Of a stretch of DNA of 64,000 nucleotides, positions 38,883-47,325 are shown one piece after another. Made by a program: the position numbers and the translations under genes. This stretch comes from CBDCWT01 sp965223305. Its GTDB lineage: Bacteria > Planctomycetota > Planctomycetia > Pirellulales > Pirellulaceae. The number at the start of each line of letters is the position of its first letter. The stretch's first letter is position 1. Under the pieces are notes generated by a model. The model was not told the origin of the DNA, did not search any database, and was given only the letters and a program-made list of their open reading frames with translations. The stretch covers positions 248,001-312,000 of the forward strand of contig CBDCWT010000013.1 in assembly GCA_965223305.1 (NCBI GenBank), given 5' to 3'.

Positions 38883-39338
38883 ATGCCGGCAACACAAATG
38901 GCAAGTCACGAAACGTCCGACTCGGCAATTCAAGCCGCCATTCCGCATCGGTCGCCGATGTTGTTGGTCGACGAGATCGTCGAGCAGGACGACAAGCAAA
39001 TTGTCTGTCGCAAGACTTTTCAAGGCGACGAGTTCTTCTTTCAAGGCCACTACCCAAGTCGACCGATCGTACCCGGAGTGATCCTCTGCGAAGCAGCGAT
39101 GCAGGCCGGCGCGATTTTGCTGGCGAGGTTTCTCCGGGAGACTGCCGGTGTGCCGGTGGCGACGCGGATGAATGACGTCAAGTTTCGTCGCATGGTTGAG
39201 CCCGGTGACTCAGTACTACTGCACGTGACGCTACGCGAGCAATTGGGCAGCGCCTTCTTTTTGGAAGCCAAAGTCGTTTGCCAGGAGAAAGTCGCGGTCC
39301 GCTTCGAGTTTGCTTGTACGGTTGCCGACGAAGCATAA
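38883..39338 (+). CDS. 3-hydroxyacyl-ACP dehydratase (FabZ/hotdog fold)
   Basis: The enzyme removes water from 3-hydroxyacyl-ACP. The hotdog-fold protein has IPHRSPMLLVDEI at its N-terminus, the catalytic His56 in FFQGHYPSRPIVPGV, and the catalytic Glu70 in LCEAAMQAG, all classic FabZ features. The chosen start, ATG 38883, gives 151 aa, close to FabZ length; the frame could begin earlier at 38826, or at ATG 38898. It follows the second flavoenzyme and precedes the FabI-like reductase, completing the dehydration step of the local cycle. No ketoreductase (FabG) lies in the cluster, so that step must come from elsewhere, or the SDR-type gene next door covers it. Confidence 0.92.
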   Translation: MPATQMASHETSDSAIQAAIPHRSPMLLVDEIVEQDDKQIVCRKTFQGDEFFFQGHYPSRPIVPGVILCEAAMQAGAILLARFLRETAGVPVATRMNDVKFRRMVEPGDSVLLHVTLREQLGSAFFLEAKVVCQEKVAVRFEFACTVADEA

Positions 39339-39455
39339 GGGCAGATCGACGGAAGTCGGTGCACGACAGCGGCGGAATGCCGGCAAGCGAGGCGGGGTCG
39401 GACGATCAAACGCCACCGCCCTACAGATCTGCGTCCCCCGCAGCGATTGGAACCT

Positions 39456-40274
39456 ATGACCGACTCGACGCACCACGACTATCTGCAGTTGACCGGCAAG
39501 ACCATCCTCGTGTTCGGCGTGGCCAATCGAAAGAGCGTTGCCTACCGCATCGGGACTGGCCTGGCAGAGGCGGGCGCTGAAGTCGTCTACGTCGTACGCA
39601 GCCCCGCCAGGCGTGAGCAGCTCGAGAAGCTGCTGCCAGGCGCGGAGATTCACGTTTGCGATGTCGAATTCCCCAACCAGATTGACGAGCTGAGGACGGC
39701 GGTCGGCCAGCGACACGCCACACTTCACGGCCTGGTCCACTCAATTGCATTCGCTGACTACGAGGGCGTTCAACCGTTTCATGAGACCGGAAAAAAGTCG
39801 TTCCTGCGCGCCGTGGACATCTCCTGTTATTCGCTGATCTCGCTCTCTAAGGCGTTTCAAGACCTGCTGGATCAGGATGCCTCGGTGGTGACCATCTCTA
39901 TCTCGACCACCCGCATGGCAAGCGAGAACTATGGATTCATGGCCCCCATCAAGGCGGCGCTCGATTCATCACTCGCCTTTCTAGCGAAGTCATTCAGCCG
40001 CTTTTCGCGGGTGCGGTTCAATGCCGTCGCACCCGGACTACTCAAGACGTCTGCCTCAGCGGGAATTCCTGGTTACGTCGACTCGTATCTGTTTGCCGAA
40101 CAGGTGATCCCACGGGGGAAAGCCGTGCAGACTGATGAGGCGGCTAACGCAGCGTTGTTCCTACTCAGCCCCCGTTCGTCGGGCATCAACGCCCAGTCGC
40201 TTGTGGTCGACGCTGGTATGTCGATCAACTATTTCGACGACGAGATTGTGCGCCGGGTGATGGACGCAAAGTGA
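39456..40274 (+). CDS. fabI: Enoyl-ACP reductase FabI-like SDR
   Basis: The 272-aa short-chain dehydrogenase matches the FabI branch: TGKTILVFGVANRKSVAYRI (cofactor site with the divergent FabI glycine pattern), HSIAFADYEG, the catalytic Tyr159 and Lys166 in YGFMAPIKAALDSS, and the FabI-like end FLLSPRSSGINAQSLVVDAG. It would reduce the trans-2 double bond of enoyl-ACP. One oddity: ten residues before the catalytic Tyr, where E. coli FabI has a conserved Tyr (Tyr146), this protein has Ile in ISISTTRM, so specificity or mechanism may differ. ATG 39456 is preferred to the upstream TTG 39447. It is the last gene of the acyl cluster and converges on the Dabb gene. Confidence 0.88.
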   Translation: MTDSTHHDYLQLTGKTILVFGVANRKSVAYRIGTGLAEAGAEVVYVVRSPARREQLEKLLPGAEIHVCDVEFPNQIDELRTAVGQRHATLHGLVHSIAFADYEGVQPFHETGKKSFLRAVDISCYSLISLSKAFQDLLDQDASVVTISISTTRMASENYGFMAPIKAALDSSLAFLAKSFSRFSRVRFNAVAPGLLKTSASAGIPGYVDSYLFAEQVIPRGKAVQTDEAANAALFLLSPRSSGINAQSLVVDAGMSINYFDDEIVRRVMDAK

Positions 40275-40380
40275 CTGATGGCTCGACTAGCAGCCTATTG
40301 ACGGGCTGCGAGCCGCGAAGAACTCTGTTTCGAGCTCGGTGAGGTTGAAAAACGCCAGGACGGTGTTTTTCAACAGGTAG

Positions 40381-41205
40381 CTAGGGCTGCGCCCAGAAAT
40401 CGAGAACCCGCACTTTGTCGAGCACCTGCAGCAGCTCGGCCACGAACTGTTTGTGGGCTGGGTGTGGCAAATAAGTGTCCCGGCCGCTTTCAGAGTCAAA
40501 CGTTACCATAAAGCAATGTGTAAAGCCTGCGTCGTGCTTTTCAGGACTGTTGTTCTTGCCCCATTCGAAACCCTTGATCGTCTTGATCTTCTCCGGCAGG
40601 GCCGCAAACTGCTCTTCGATCGCCTTCACAGCCGCATCCGAGGCATCGTCTTTGAACTTGAAGAAGACGGCATGCTTCAGTTCCTTTTTCAGCTGCGCCG
40701 ACGACGAGGATCCCCAGTAGTCGACCACGAACACCTTGTCCAAGTGGGGGCGCAGCACATTGCCAAACGCCTTGTGGTCTCGATGGGGCAGGTATGCTGC
40801 GCGCCCCGCTTCGTCTGCGAAGGTCAGCAAGAAGCAATGGGTCAGGCCATCGTCAAACCCTTCCCCGCTGTTGTTAACGCCCCATTGGAAACCAGTGATG
40901 GCGGGGATCTTGGCCGGCAAAGCTCGAAATGCATCCACTACCTGCTGCACGTCATCTTTGCTCGAACTGTCTTTGAATTTGAAAAAGACAGCGTGGCGCA
41001 GAGGTCGTGATTGTGTTTGGCCGCCTGACGGCTCGGCGGGCTGGGAAGCTTGCGAGAGCTGATTGCCAGCCATGGACAGGAGAAGATAGAGACAGGTGGT
41101 CACGGTCAGCAGCCGTCTTGCCGATGGGCCCGACGGATTCCGCAGGTACTTTTCTGTTGCGCAAGACGTTCGGGAGGGCGAGGCTCCCGCCGAGCCGGCG
41201 AGCAT
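40381..41205 (-). CDS. Exported tandem Dabb-domain protein
   Basis: Two stress-responsive A/B-barrel (Dabb) domains lie in tandem. The first includes LRHAVFFKFKDSSSKDD, FQWGVNNS and THCFLLTFADEAGRAAYLPH. The second includes LKHAVFFKFKDDASDAA, FEWGKNNS and THCFMVTFDSESGRDTYLPH. Dabb domains form ferredoxin-like dimeric barrels; their roles vary, and no catalytic assignment is safe. A hydrophobic stretch (LLTVTTCLYLLLSMAGNQLSQA) before the first domain looks like a signal peptide. The frame is open upstream to 41511, but that part is built from two copies of an intergenic repeat. I chose ATG 41205, which lies inside the nearer repeat copy and has GGAG nine bases upstream; an ATG within the signal segment or the long frame to 41511 are alternatives. 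Confidence 0.8.
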   Translation of the reverse strand: MLAGSAGASPSRTSCATEKYLRNPSGPSARRLLTVTTCLYLLLSMAGNQLSQASQPAEPSGGQTQSRPLRHAVFFKFKDSSSKDDVQQVVDAFRALPAKIPAITGFQWGVNNSGEGFDDGLTHCFLLTFADEAGRAAYLPHRDHKAFGNVLRPHLDKVFVVDYWGSSSSAQLKKELKHAVFFKFKDDASDAAVKAIEEQFAALPEKIKTIKGFEWGKNNSPEKHDAGFTHCFMVTFDSESGRDTYLPHPAHKQFVAELLQVLDKVRVLDFWAQP

Positions 41206-41455
41206 AAAGAACGGCTCCGCAGGAGCGCCGCCCTCCCGCTGGTTCACCGCTCGATGGGAAAAGGCAAGCTTCAACGAGCCGTTGTCGGCAGGGCTTTTGT
41301 TGCCACGCAAAGCGTTCGGGAGGGCGAGGCTCCCGCCGAGCCGGCGAGCATAAGAAACGGCTCCGCAGGAGCGTCGCCCTCCCGCATGATTCGCCACCCG
41401 ACACGAAAAGACGAGCTTCAACGAAGAACAAGACAAGCTTCGACGAACCGGCGTC
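41162..41455. repeat. Two tandem copies of a ~145-bp unit built on module G
   Basis: Two similar units start near 41,162 and 41,309. Each has GGGAGGGCGAGGCTCCCGCC followed by a CGGCTCCGCAGGAGCG hairpin and CCCTCCCGC, then a less conserved spacer with AAGCTTCAACGA. The frame of the minus-strand Dabb gene passes through both without a stop. Confidence 0.85.
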
Positions 41456-41507
41456 GAAGAGCTTCTTTCACCAAGCCAGGGCTTAAAACGCATGACAATC
41501 ATCCCTT

Positions 41508-41903
41508 TCAATATTCGCGATAGGACTTCTCTTCGACCAGCCGCGAGCCGAACAACTGATTGATCTCACGCTTGAGCGCCGCTCGCTGATCGTTGCTATG
41601 ATAGACGGCTCGGGCTAACTCGATGAACGTTTGACTGAAGTCTTGGTTTCGTTCGCAGTCGCGGATGTCGTCTTCGATATCCCAGAGCTTCTCGTTCGTG
41701 GCTCGCAGTTCTCGTGTTAGTTCGTCAAGTGCCGAGGACTTCGGTAACGCCTCATCTCGTGCGGCGACCAGCGTGTCCAGTTCGACGCGAACGTTCGTCA
41801 GCTTCCGAGCGTCTTCGATTCGTTCCGATTTGATCTCGAGAATTGTGATCTTGTCGATCAGCTCGCCCGGTGCAACCTCGACACGGATCGGGGTGTAAGC
41901 CAA
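41508..41903 (-). CDS. DUF6165-like protein
   Basis: The 131-aa product has the features I associate with DUF6165: IRVEVAPGELIDKITILEIK near the start, LWDIEDDIRDCE in the middle, FIELARAVYHSNDQRAALKREIN, and the terminal LVEEKSY. The function is unknown; relatives often sit near polysaccharide or lipopolysaccharide genes, which are not seen here. The frame extends to 42044, but the family homology begins at TTG 41903, which has a strong GGAGGT six bases upstream, so I take TTG as the start. The protein is predicted soluble and rich in charged helices. It lies immediately upstream of the Dabb frame on the same strand, separated by the repeat pair. Confidence 0.72.
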   Translation of the reverse strand: MAYTPIRVEVAPGELIDKITILEIKSERIEDARKLTNVRVELDTLVAARDEALPKSSALDELTRELRATNEKLWDIEDDIRDCERNQDFSQTFIELARAVYHSNDQRAALKREINQLFGSRLVEEKSYREY

Positions 41904-42057
41904 GTTGTTACCTCCGCTGACTCGGTTCACGGTGGGCCGACGGGGCGGCCTGGAATTCGTGCTGACTGCAATTGTAGAATCGCCTCCACCACGCGTCGAG
42001 GCTACCACGCACTGCAGGATGTCCACCCGCACCGACTGCAGCAACCGTGTTAATTGA

Positions 42058-42375
42058 TCGGGAGGGCGAGGCTCCTGCCGAGCCGAGCGTGCACAGAACC
42101 GTGGGCTAACGCCCAGCGGCTGATGTTCCAGGATTCCGCTCGGTCATTAGGCAACGATCATCAGCCGGAATGCGTTAGTATCCGGTTTGCTGAAACCGTG
42201 GGCTAACGCCCAGCGGCTGATGTTGCGGGATTCCGCTCGGTCATTGGGCAACGATCAGCCGGAATGCGTTAGCATCCGGTTTGTTGAAACCGTGGCTAAC
42301 GCCCGGCGGCTGATTCGATCGTAGCCGAAGTCGCCAGAATTTGGTGGACTGCCAAACTCTGGCGAGTTCGGCTAC
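42058..42375. repeat. Intergenic array: module G, ~95-bp tandem copies with module F, and an E hairpin
   Basis: Module G at 42,058 is followed by copies beginning at 42,098, 42,195 and 42,289. Each opens with ACCGTGGGCTAACGCCC, and the first two continue through TTCCGCTCGGTCATT and CAGCCGGAATGCGTTAG. An inverted pair of module E (42321-42375) closes the array. No coding content is seen in the 42,045-42,483 gap. Confidence 0.85.
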
Positions 42376-42483
42376 TACAAGAGTCCGTTAACGGTTTTGT
42401 CCTTCAAGCGGACTACTTAACACACCTCGGTTCTTAACGTAGGCTGCTGAGTAGCCGTTTCTTGTTCGGGAGCCGTTTGGGAC

Positions 42484-43296
42484 ATGATTCCCCTCAAAGA
42501 CAACATCCCATCTCGCACAACGCCCGTGGTCAACTATGTGCTGATCGTGATCTGCGGGCTGGTGTTTTTCGCGCAGCTCTCGACGCAGTCTGAACAGCGG
42601 GCTCCGTTGATTGAAAAGTTCGGGATGATTCCACGCCGCGTGATGCAACCGGGCGAACCAGTATCGATCCAAGAACGGGTAACCTACGTGGACCAGTTCG
42701 GTCAGCTGTTCGTCGAGGAGCAGACACGTCAGATTGCCGAGCCACCATTTTCACCCTGGTGGACTTTGATCACCTGCATCTTCCTGCACGGTGGTTGGAT
42801 GCACATGTTGGGCAACACTTGGTTTCTGTTTATCTTTGGAGACAATGTTGAAGACCGAATGGGACACATTCCCTACCTGCTGTTCTATCTATTCTGTGGC
42901 ATCGGCGCCAGTCTAGCTCATCTTGCCAGCGACTCTTCATCGACAGTACCCACGATCGGCGCCAGCGGTGCGATTGCGGGAGTGATGGGAGCGTACTTCT
43001 TGCTTTACCCACGAGCCAACGTGCTGGCAGTTCTGCCGATTTTTTTCTTCATCCAGGTCTTGGTGCTACCAGCACCTGTGTTCCTTGGAATCTGGTTTGC
43101 GATGCAGTTTTTTCAAGGCACCCTGGCGATCACATCAATGCAGACGGGCGGTGTTGCCTGGTGGGCGCACATTGGCGGATTCGTGGTCGGCTATCTGGTG
43201 GCCGCGGCCCTTCGGCTCGTCGGTGAGACGAGCCCACCCGTCGACAGTAGACGGCCGCACACTGACCACATCAACTTCCATCGCTATCACCGTTGA
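42484..43296 (+). CDS. Rhomboid family intramembrane serine protease
   Basis: A membrane protein of 270 aa with about six hydrophobic segments. The catalytic serine is Ser161 in TIGASGAIAGVMGAY and the histidine is His229 in WWAHIGGFVVGY. LHGGWMHMLGNTWFLFIFG supplies the conserved HxxxN region, with Asn111 near the oxyanion hole. A long insertion after the first membrane segment (residues 40-90) is common in this bacterial subgroup. Rhomboids cleave membrane-anchored proteins; the substrate here is unknown. The start ATG 42484 follows a repeat array. The end overlaps the longest possible frame of the downstream permease by four bases, suggesting one transcript. Confidence 0.93.
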   Translation: MIPLKDNIPSRTTPVVNYVLIVICGLVFFAQLSTQSEQRAPLIEKFGMIPRRVMQPGEPVSIQERVTYVDQFGQLFVEEQTRQIAEPPFSPWWTLITCIFLHGGWMHMLGNTWFLFIFGDNVEDRMGHIPYLLFYLFCGIGASLAHLASDSSSTVPTIGASGAIAGVMGAYFLLYPRANVLAVLPIFFFIQVLVLPAPVFLGIWFAMQFFQGTLAITSMQTGGVAWWAHIGGFVVGYLVAAALRLVGETSPPVDSRRPHTDHINFHRYHR

Positions 43297-43331
43297 CGCG
43301 GCCCAACCGACGGATCAACCGGAGCACCACT

Positions 43332-45011
43332 TTGACACTGACTCTCGCGATTCTCTCCTTACTGCCGATCTTAGCCGTTGCCCTGTTTCTGGTTGTGTTG
43401 CGCTGGCCAGCCAGCCGGGCGATGCCCATTTCCTATCTGGTGGCCGCGGCCTTGGCGATCTTCGTGTGGAACGTCGAAACGATTCAGGTCGCTGCGGCGA
43501 CAGTGCGCGGGCTGATCATCGCAGCTGAGCTGTTGTATATCGTGTTCGGCGCCATTCTGTTGCTCAACACGCTTGACGAAAGCGGGGCTCTGCGGACGAT
43601 CCGACGATCCTTTGAAAACATCACGCCGGATCGGCGGATTCAAGTGATCATTATCGCTTGGCTATTTGGCAGTTTCATCGAAGGATCGGCGGGTTTTGGG
43701 ACACCGGCGGCGGTGGCCGTTCCCCTGTTGGTTGGACTCGGGTTCCCAGCCATGGCCGCCGTCACGGCGGGAATGATCATCCAAAGCACGCCGGTCTCAT
43801 TCGGAGCGGCCGGGACACCGATCATGGTGGGCGTGAGCACAGGACTCTCCTCCGACGCGTCGGTCGAGAAGTTCGTCAGCGCCTCGGGCTTCGCCGAGTG
43901 GCCGGAGTTTCTCTCCATGATCGGGTTCAAGGTGGCGTTGCTGCATGCCGTGGTGGGCACGCTGATCCCCCTGCTTGTCGTGGTGCTAATGACACGTTTT
44001 TTTGGCGAAAAGCGGTCCGCTCGAGAGGGACTGAAAGTCTGGCCTTTCGCGCTCTTTGCGGCCTGGGCCATGACCATCCCCTATCTCTGCGTGGCCTATT
44101 TGCTCGGCCCGGAATTCCCGTCGCTGCTGGGTGGACTCATCGGTCTGGCGATTGTCGTACCGGCAGCCAAGGCGGGGTGGTTCGTTCCCAGCGGAGACGA
44201 GGTCTGGGATTTTGCGGAACGTGAGAAATGGGACGACGAATGGACCGGGGTGAAACACGAAGAGCCGGCGAAACCGTCGACTGAAGTCGGTTTCTTCACG
44301 GCTTGGTTCCCGTATTTGTTGGTGGCGGCGTTGCTGGTGGCAACCCGGTTGCCTGCGCTGCCGTTGGCGGCTTGGCTGAAGTCGGTAGCGATTGGACCGG
44401 CAGGCATCTTCGGCACCTCCATTGGCAAGACGAGTACACCACTCTATCTACCGGGAACGGTATTTGTGGTCGTCTCGCTGCTGACTTGGGCGCTGCACCG
44501 GATGGACTCGCGCTCGTACGCGATTGCTTGGTGGCGGTCGTTGAAGACGGTGCTTGCCGCTTCGGTGGCCCTGGTGTTCACAGTGCCGATGGTCCAGGTA
44601 TTCATCAACAGCGACGGAGGGGCTGCGGGCTATGCGATGATGCCCATCGCTCTGGCAACCGGCGTCGAGGAGCTCGTTGGGCGTACCTGGCCGCTCTTTG
44701 CACCGCTGATCGGGGGTATTGGCGCCGCGGTGGCGGGCAGCAACACGGTCAGCAACATGATGTTTTCGCTCTTTCAGTTCAACGTGGGGCAGCGTATCGG
44801 CGTCGACCCGACCTGGGTCGTGGCTCTCCAGGCGGTCGGGGGCGCGGCCGGGAATACCATCTGCGTACACAACGTGGTGGCTGCGTCGGCCGTGGTGGGC
44901 TTGGTTGGCAAAGAAGGTCTGATCATCCGCAAGACGTTACTCGTCTTCTGCTACTACGCGTGCTGCGCCGGAGTCTTGGGGTACGCCATCGTTCGCCTTG
45001 CCGGGCCGTAG
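43332..45011 (+). CDS. LctP-family L-lactate (glycolate) permease
   Basis: A polytopic membrane protein of about 559 aa matching the LctP family: IIAWLFGSFIEGSAGFGTPAAV, which includes the diagnostic EGSAGFGTP, then QSTPVSFGAAGTPI, and the conserved end AGSNTVSNMMFSLFQF with VVALQAVGGAAGNTICVHN. Members import lactate or glycolate with protons. TTG 43332 is preferred because GGAG lies seven bases upstream and the membrane domain begins at once; a longer frame from TTG 43293 overlaps the rhomboid gene. No lactate dehydrogenase is adjacent, so the substrate is uncertain. Confidence 0.92.
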   Translation: MTLTLAILSLLPILAVALFLVVLRWPASRAMPISYLVAAALAIFVWNVETIQVAAATVRGLIIAAELLYIVFGAILLLNTLDESGALRTIRRSFENITPDRRIQVIIIAWLFGSFIEGSAGFGTPAAVAVPLLVGLGFPAMAAVTAGMIIQSTPVSFGAAGTPIMVGVSTGLSSDASVEKFVSASGFAEWPEFLSMIGFKVALLHAVVGTLIPLLVVVLMTRFFGEKRSAREGLKVWPFALFAAWAMTIPYLCVAYLLGPEFPSLLGGLIGLAIVVPAAKAGWFVPSGDEVWDFAEREKWDDEWTGVKHEEPAKPSTEVGFFTAWFPYLLVAALLVATRLPALPLAAWLKSVAIGPAGIFGTSIGKTSTPLYLPGTVFVVVSLLTWALHRMDSRSYAIAWWRSLKTVLAASVALVFTVPMVQVFINSDGGAAGYAMMPIALATGVEELVGRTWPLFAPLIGGIGAAVAGSNTVSNMMFSLFQFNVGQRIGVDPTWVVALQAVGGAAGNTICVHNVVAASAVVGLVGKEGLIIRKTLLVFCYYACCAGVLGYAIVRLAGP

Positions 45012-45080
45012 CCGGCATGAACAGAACAGACGGCAGGGACAAGAGACACACTATTGGCAGGGCCCGCTTCCCATCTCATG

Positions 45081-46475
45081 CTACATCGGCGCGATGCGGC
45101 GAGAACCGACATCGGTGGTCAGCAATACATGCGCGTCAAAACTCTCGTAGATCAGCCGGTGCTTCAGCGCGTCCGCGGCCGGATCGTCCCATAGATTGTT
45201 GAATTCCCAGGGATCGTCCTCCAGGTCGTAGAGCTCGCCGATCCCCAGGCCATGGTAGATGCTCAACTTGTACCGAGAGTCGCGGTACATCGTTGCATAG
45301 GTGCCCGTCCCGCCGGTGAACGAGCTGTCCAAGGCGTCAAAGTACTCGCAGCGAACGAAATCGCGATGCCGATCCGAGGGCACTCTCCCTTCCAAAATCG
45401 GTAGCAGGCTCTTTCCCTGCATATAGTCCGGTTGAGGCAGCCCAGCCAGCTCGACGATCGTGGCTGTCAAGTCTATCAGTTCGACTAACGCCGCACTCCG
45501 TAACGGCGCGGCAAAGTGCCCGGGCCATTGGAAGATGAGCGGCACGCGAACGAGCCCCTCATAAAACCGGCATCCCTTCTCAAACAGACCGTGGTCGCCG
45601 AGCGCCTCGCCGTGGTCGCTGGTGAAGATGATGACCGTATTCTGCCGCTGTCCGGTCTCGTCTAGCGCAGCGACGATCCGCCCGAATTGATCATCTATCT
45701 GGGCAATCATCGCGTAGTAGAGCGCCTGCTTTTGGCGGGCATCATGCGCCGCCGGACTTTGCACTTTTCCCTGAAAGTCGGCAGCCGCGAGCCGCTGCTG
45801 CTGTTCCAGGTCGCTTTCCTGGAAGTAGGGACCCGGTAGTTCCGCCGCGTCGAACTGATCGGCGTATTGCTGGGGTGGAATGAATGGAGGATGCGGATCG
45901 TAAATGTTGACGCTTAGCAGCCAGGGGTTCTCGCGCTTTGCCGAGATAAACTCGATGGCACACTCGGATGCCCAAGTCGTCTGGTGCAACTCGGTCGGCA
46001 CCCGCTGCGGCCGGGCGCGAAGTGCGTCGAGGTCCGCACCCCGTTCAGCAACCCAGCTGGCGTAGTCATGGCCACTTTCCCAGTCATCGCGCGGAGCATG
46101 ACTGAACATCCAATAGTCGTAACCGTCGTCAATCCGAGGTTCGGTGCGACGGCCGGCGCTTTGCAGATGAAACTTGCCGACCAACCCACAGTCGTAGCCA
46201 CTCTCCGAAATCAACTTGGTGATTACGGGAGGATAGCTTGGAAAAGACTCATTGCCGTTGCGCGTGTTGTGGACGCGGCTAGGGTAAAGCCCGGTTAAGA
46301 AACTCGATCGGCTAGGCGTACAGATCGGACTCTGGCAGTACGCGTGCGTGAAGGCGACACCTTCCCGCACGAGTTGATCGATGAGAGGCGTCTTGACGTA
46401 GGAGTTTCCCAACGCGCCGATGGTGTCGAATCGTTGCTGATCTGTGCAATACCAGAGGATGTTGGGGCGCTGCAT
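45081..46475 (-). CDS. Sulfatase, probably cytoplasmic (C-T-P-S-R type)
   Basis: A 464-aa sulfatase. The N-terminal metal site begins RPNILWYCTDQQRFDTIG, with an Asp in the usual Ca-binding position. Cys52 in SPICTPSRSSFLTG is the formylglycine precursor (CxPSR), with Arg56 conserved. IFTSDHGEALGDHG is the second metal site. The layout resembles choline-sulfatase/arylsulfatase-type enzymes; the substrate cannot be told. ATG 46475 is preferred to 46535 because GGAG lies six bases upstream and the family homology begins there. No signal peptide is visible with this start, so the enzyme may act on imported sulfate esters, but the CxPSR motif still needs a formylglycine-generating enzyme encoded elsewhere. 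Confidence 0.9.
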   Translation of the reverse strand: MQRPNILWYCTDQQRFDTIGALGNSYVKTPLIDQLVREGVAFTHAYCQSPICTPSRSSFLTGLYPSRVHNTRNGNESFPSYPPVITKLISESGYDCGLVGKFHLQSAGRRTEPRIDDGYDYWMFSHAPRDDWESGHDYASWVAERGADLDALRARPQRVPTELHQTTWASECAIEFISAKRENPWLLSVNIYDPHPPFIPPQQYADQFDAAELPGPYFQESDLEQQQRLAAADFQGKVQSPAAHDARQKQALYYAMIAQIDDQFGRIVAALDETGQRQNTVIIFTSDHGEALGDHGLFEKGCRFYEGLVRVPLIFQWPGHFAAPLRSAALVELIDLTATIVELAGLPQPDYMQGKSLLPILEGRVPSDRHRDFVRCEYFDALDSSFTGGTGTYATMYRDSRYKLSIYHGLGIGELYDLEDDPWEFNNLWDDPAADALKHRLIYESFDAHVLLTTDVGSRRIAPM

Positions 46476-46837
46476 GGTCGCTCCGGGATCGGCTGTGCGT
46501 TCGCTGTGCCAGATGTGGGCCAGATGGACAGGCACTGCTAGCTAAGAATGGACCTGCTCCCGGACGCCGTCAAGAGGGAACGGCACACCGGGATGCACGA
46601 ACTGTCGGTAAGGATCGCCAGGCAAGAGTTTTAGGATGGACAGGCGAATTCCACGCGTGTAATGGTCTGTCGTTCAACCTGGCCTAGCAGACAGACTTCG
46701 CCTGCCTTCCGCAAGTTGCCCAAGCGGAGCAACCCGATCGAGCAATACATCAAGTGGAGAAACGGCTGTCGCTGGCACGATTCCTATGACGGGATCAAGT
46801 TAACACGCTACTGGTCTACTACAGCGGAGCATCGCCG
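46476..46837. other. Intergenic spacer without recognised features
   Basis: This lies between the divergent sulfatase and a small hypothetical gene. I see no repeat module, RNA gene or clear operator here, only short frames without recognisable content. Confidence 0.4.
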
Positions 46838-47158
46838 ATGACAAAACTCGTACGCCTGTTGATGACCTCTGTTTTTCAGCGCGACACTGGATCGAATCAG
46901 CTGAGGGAGCGGGTACTCGACCGGGCCTTCGAGCGGATCTGGAAGCAGGTTGTTGGACGTGTACTGGAGATGCCTGCCGCCGAAGCGAGAGGCTACGTAC
47001 GAGCCCGCGCTGCGGCAATCGTCAGAGACGCGTTGGCTGCTGAGTGTGGCGGCCGACAGGCTGCGGTCTATGCACCCGTAATGGATGCGGCTGTTCAGCG
47101 TGTCCTGGCCAGGGCTCGCACCGTTCGGGCACAAGAGGCACTGCGGCGAGCTGCCTGA
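46838..47158 (+). CDS. Hypothetical helical protein
   Basis: A 106-aa basic, Ala/Arg-rich protein predicted to be mostly helical, with no family I recognise. Segments such as RERVLDRAFERIWKQVV and VQRVLARARTVRAQEALRRA look amphipathic. ATG 46838 has GGAG about nine bases upstream. It lies 167 bases before the phosphofructokinase gene on the same strand and could share its transcript. The coding call rests on frame length, ribosome site and position only. Confidence 0.5.
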   Translation: MTKLVRLLMTSVFQRDTGSNQLRERVLDRAFERIWKQVVGRVLEMPAAEARGYVRARAAAIVRDALAAECGGRQAAVYAPVMDAAVQRVLARARTVRAQEALRRAA

Positions 47159-47325
47159 ACTGCCTGGCCAGCTACCGGCTTGGCAGAACTCCCTGAGTCA
47201 TTGCGGGACCGTCTGCGCGGAGTTAGAATCCCCTGCTTGAGCCTCGCCTGGCGCGCGACAGACGCGCGAACGGGTGCGCGCGGTGCTACCTGGGGCTCAT
47301 CTCTTGAGCGTCCTCGAAGACCCGT

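Noticed and set aside
34223..40274. Carotenoid biosynthesis cluster because of the CrtI-like genes
   Set aside because: No phytoene synthase, GGPP synthase or cyclase is present, while ACP, KAS, FabZ and FabI are, so an acyl rather than isoprenoid pathway fits better.
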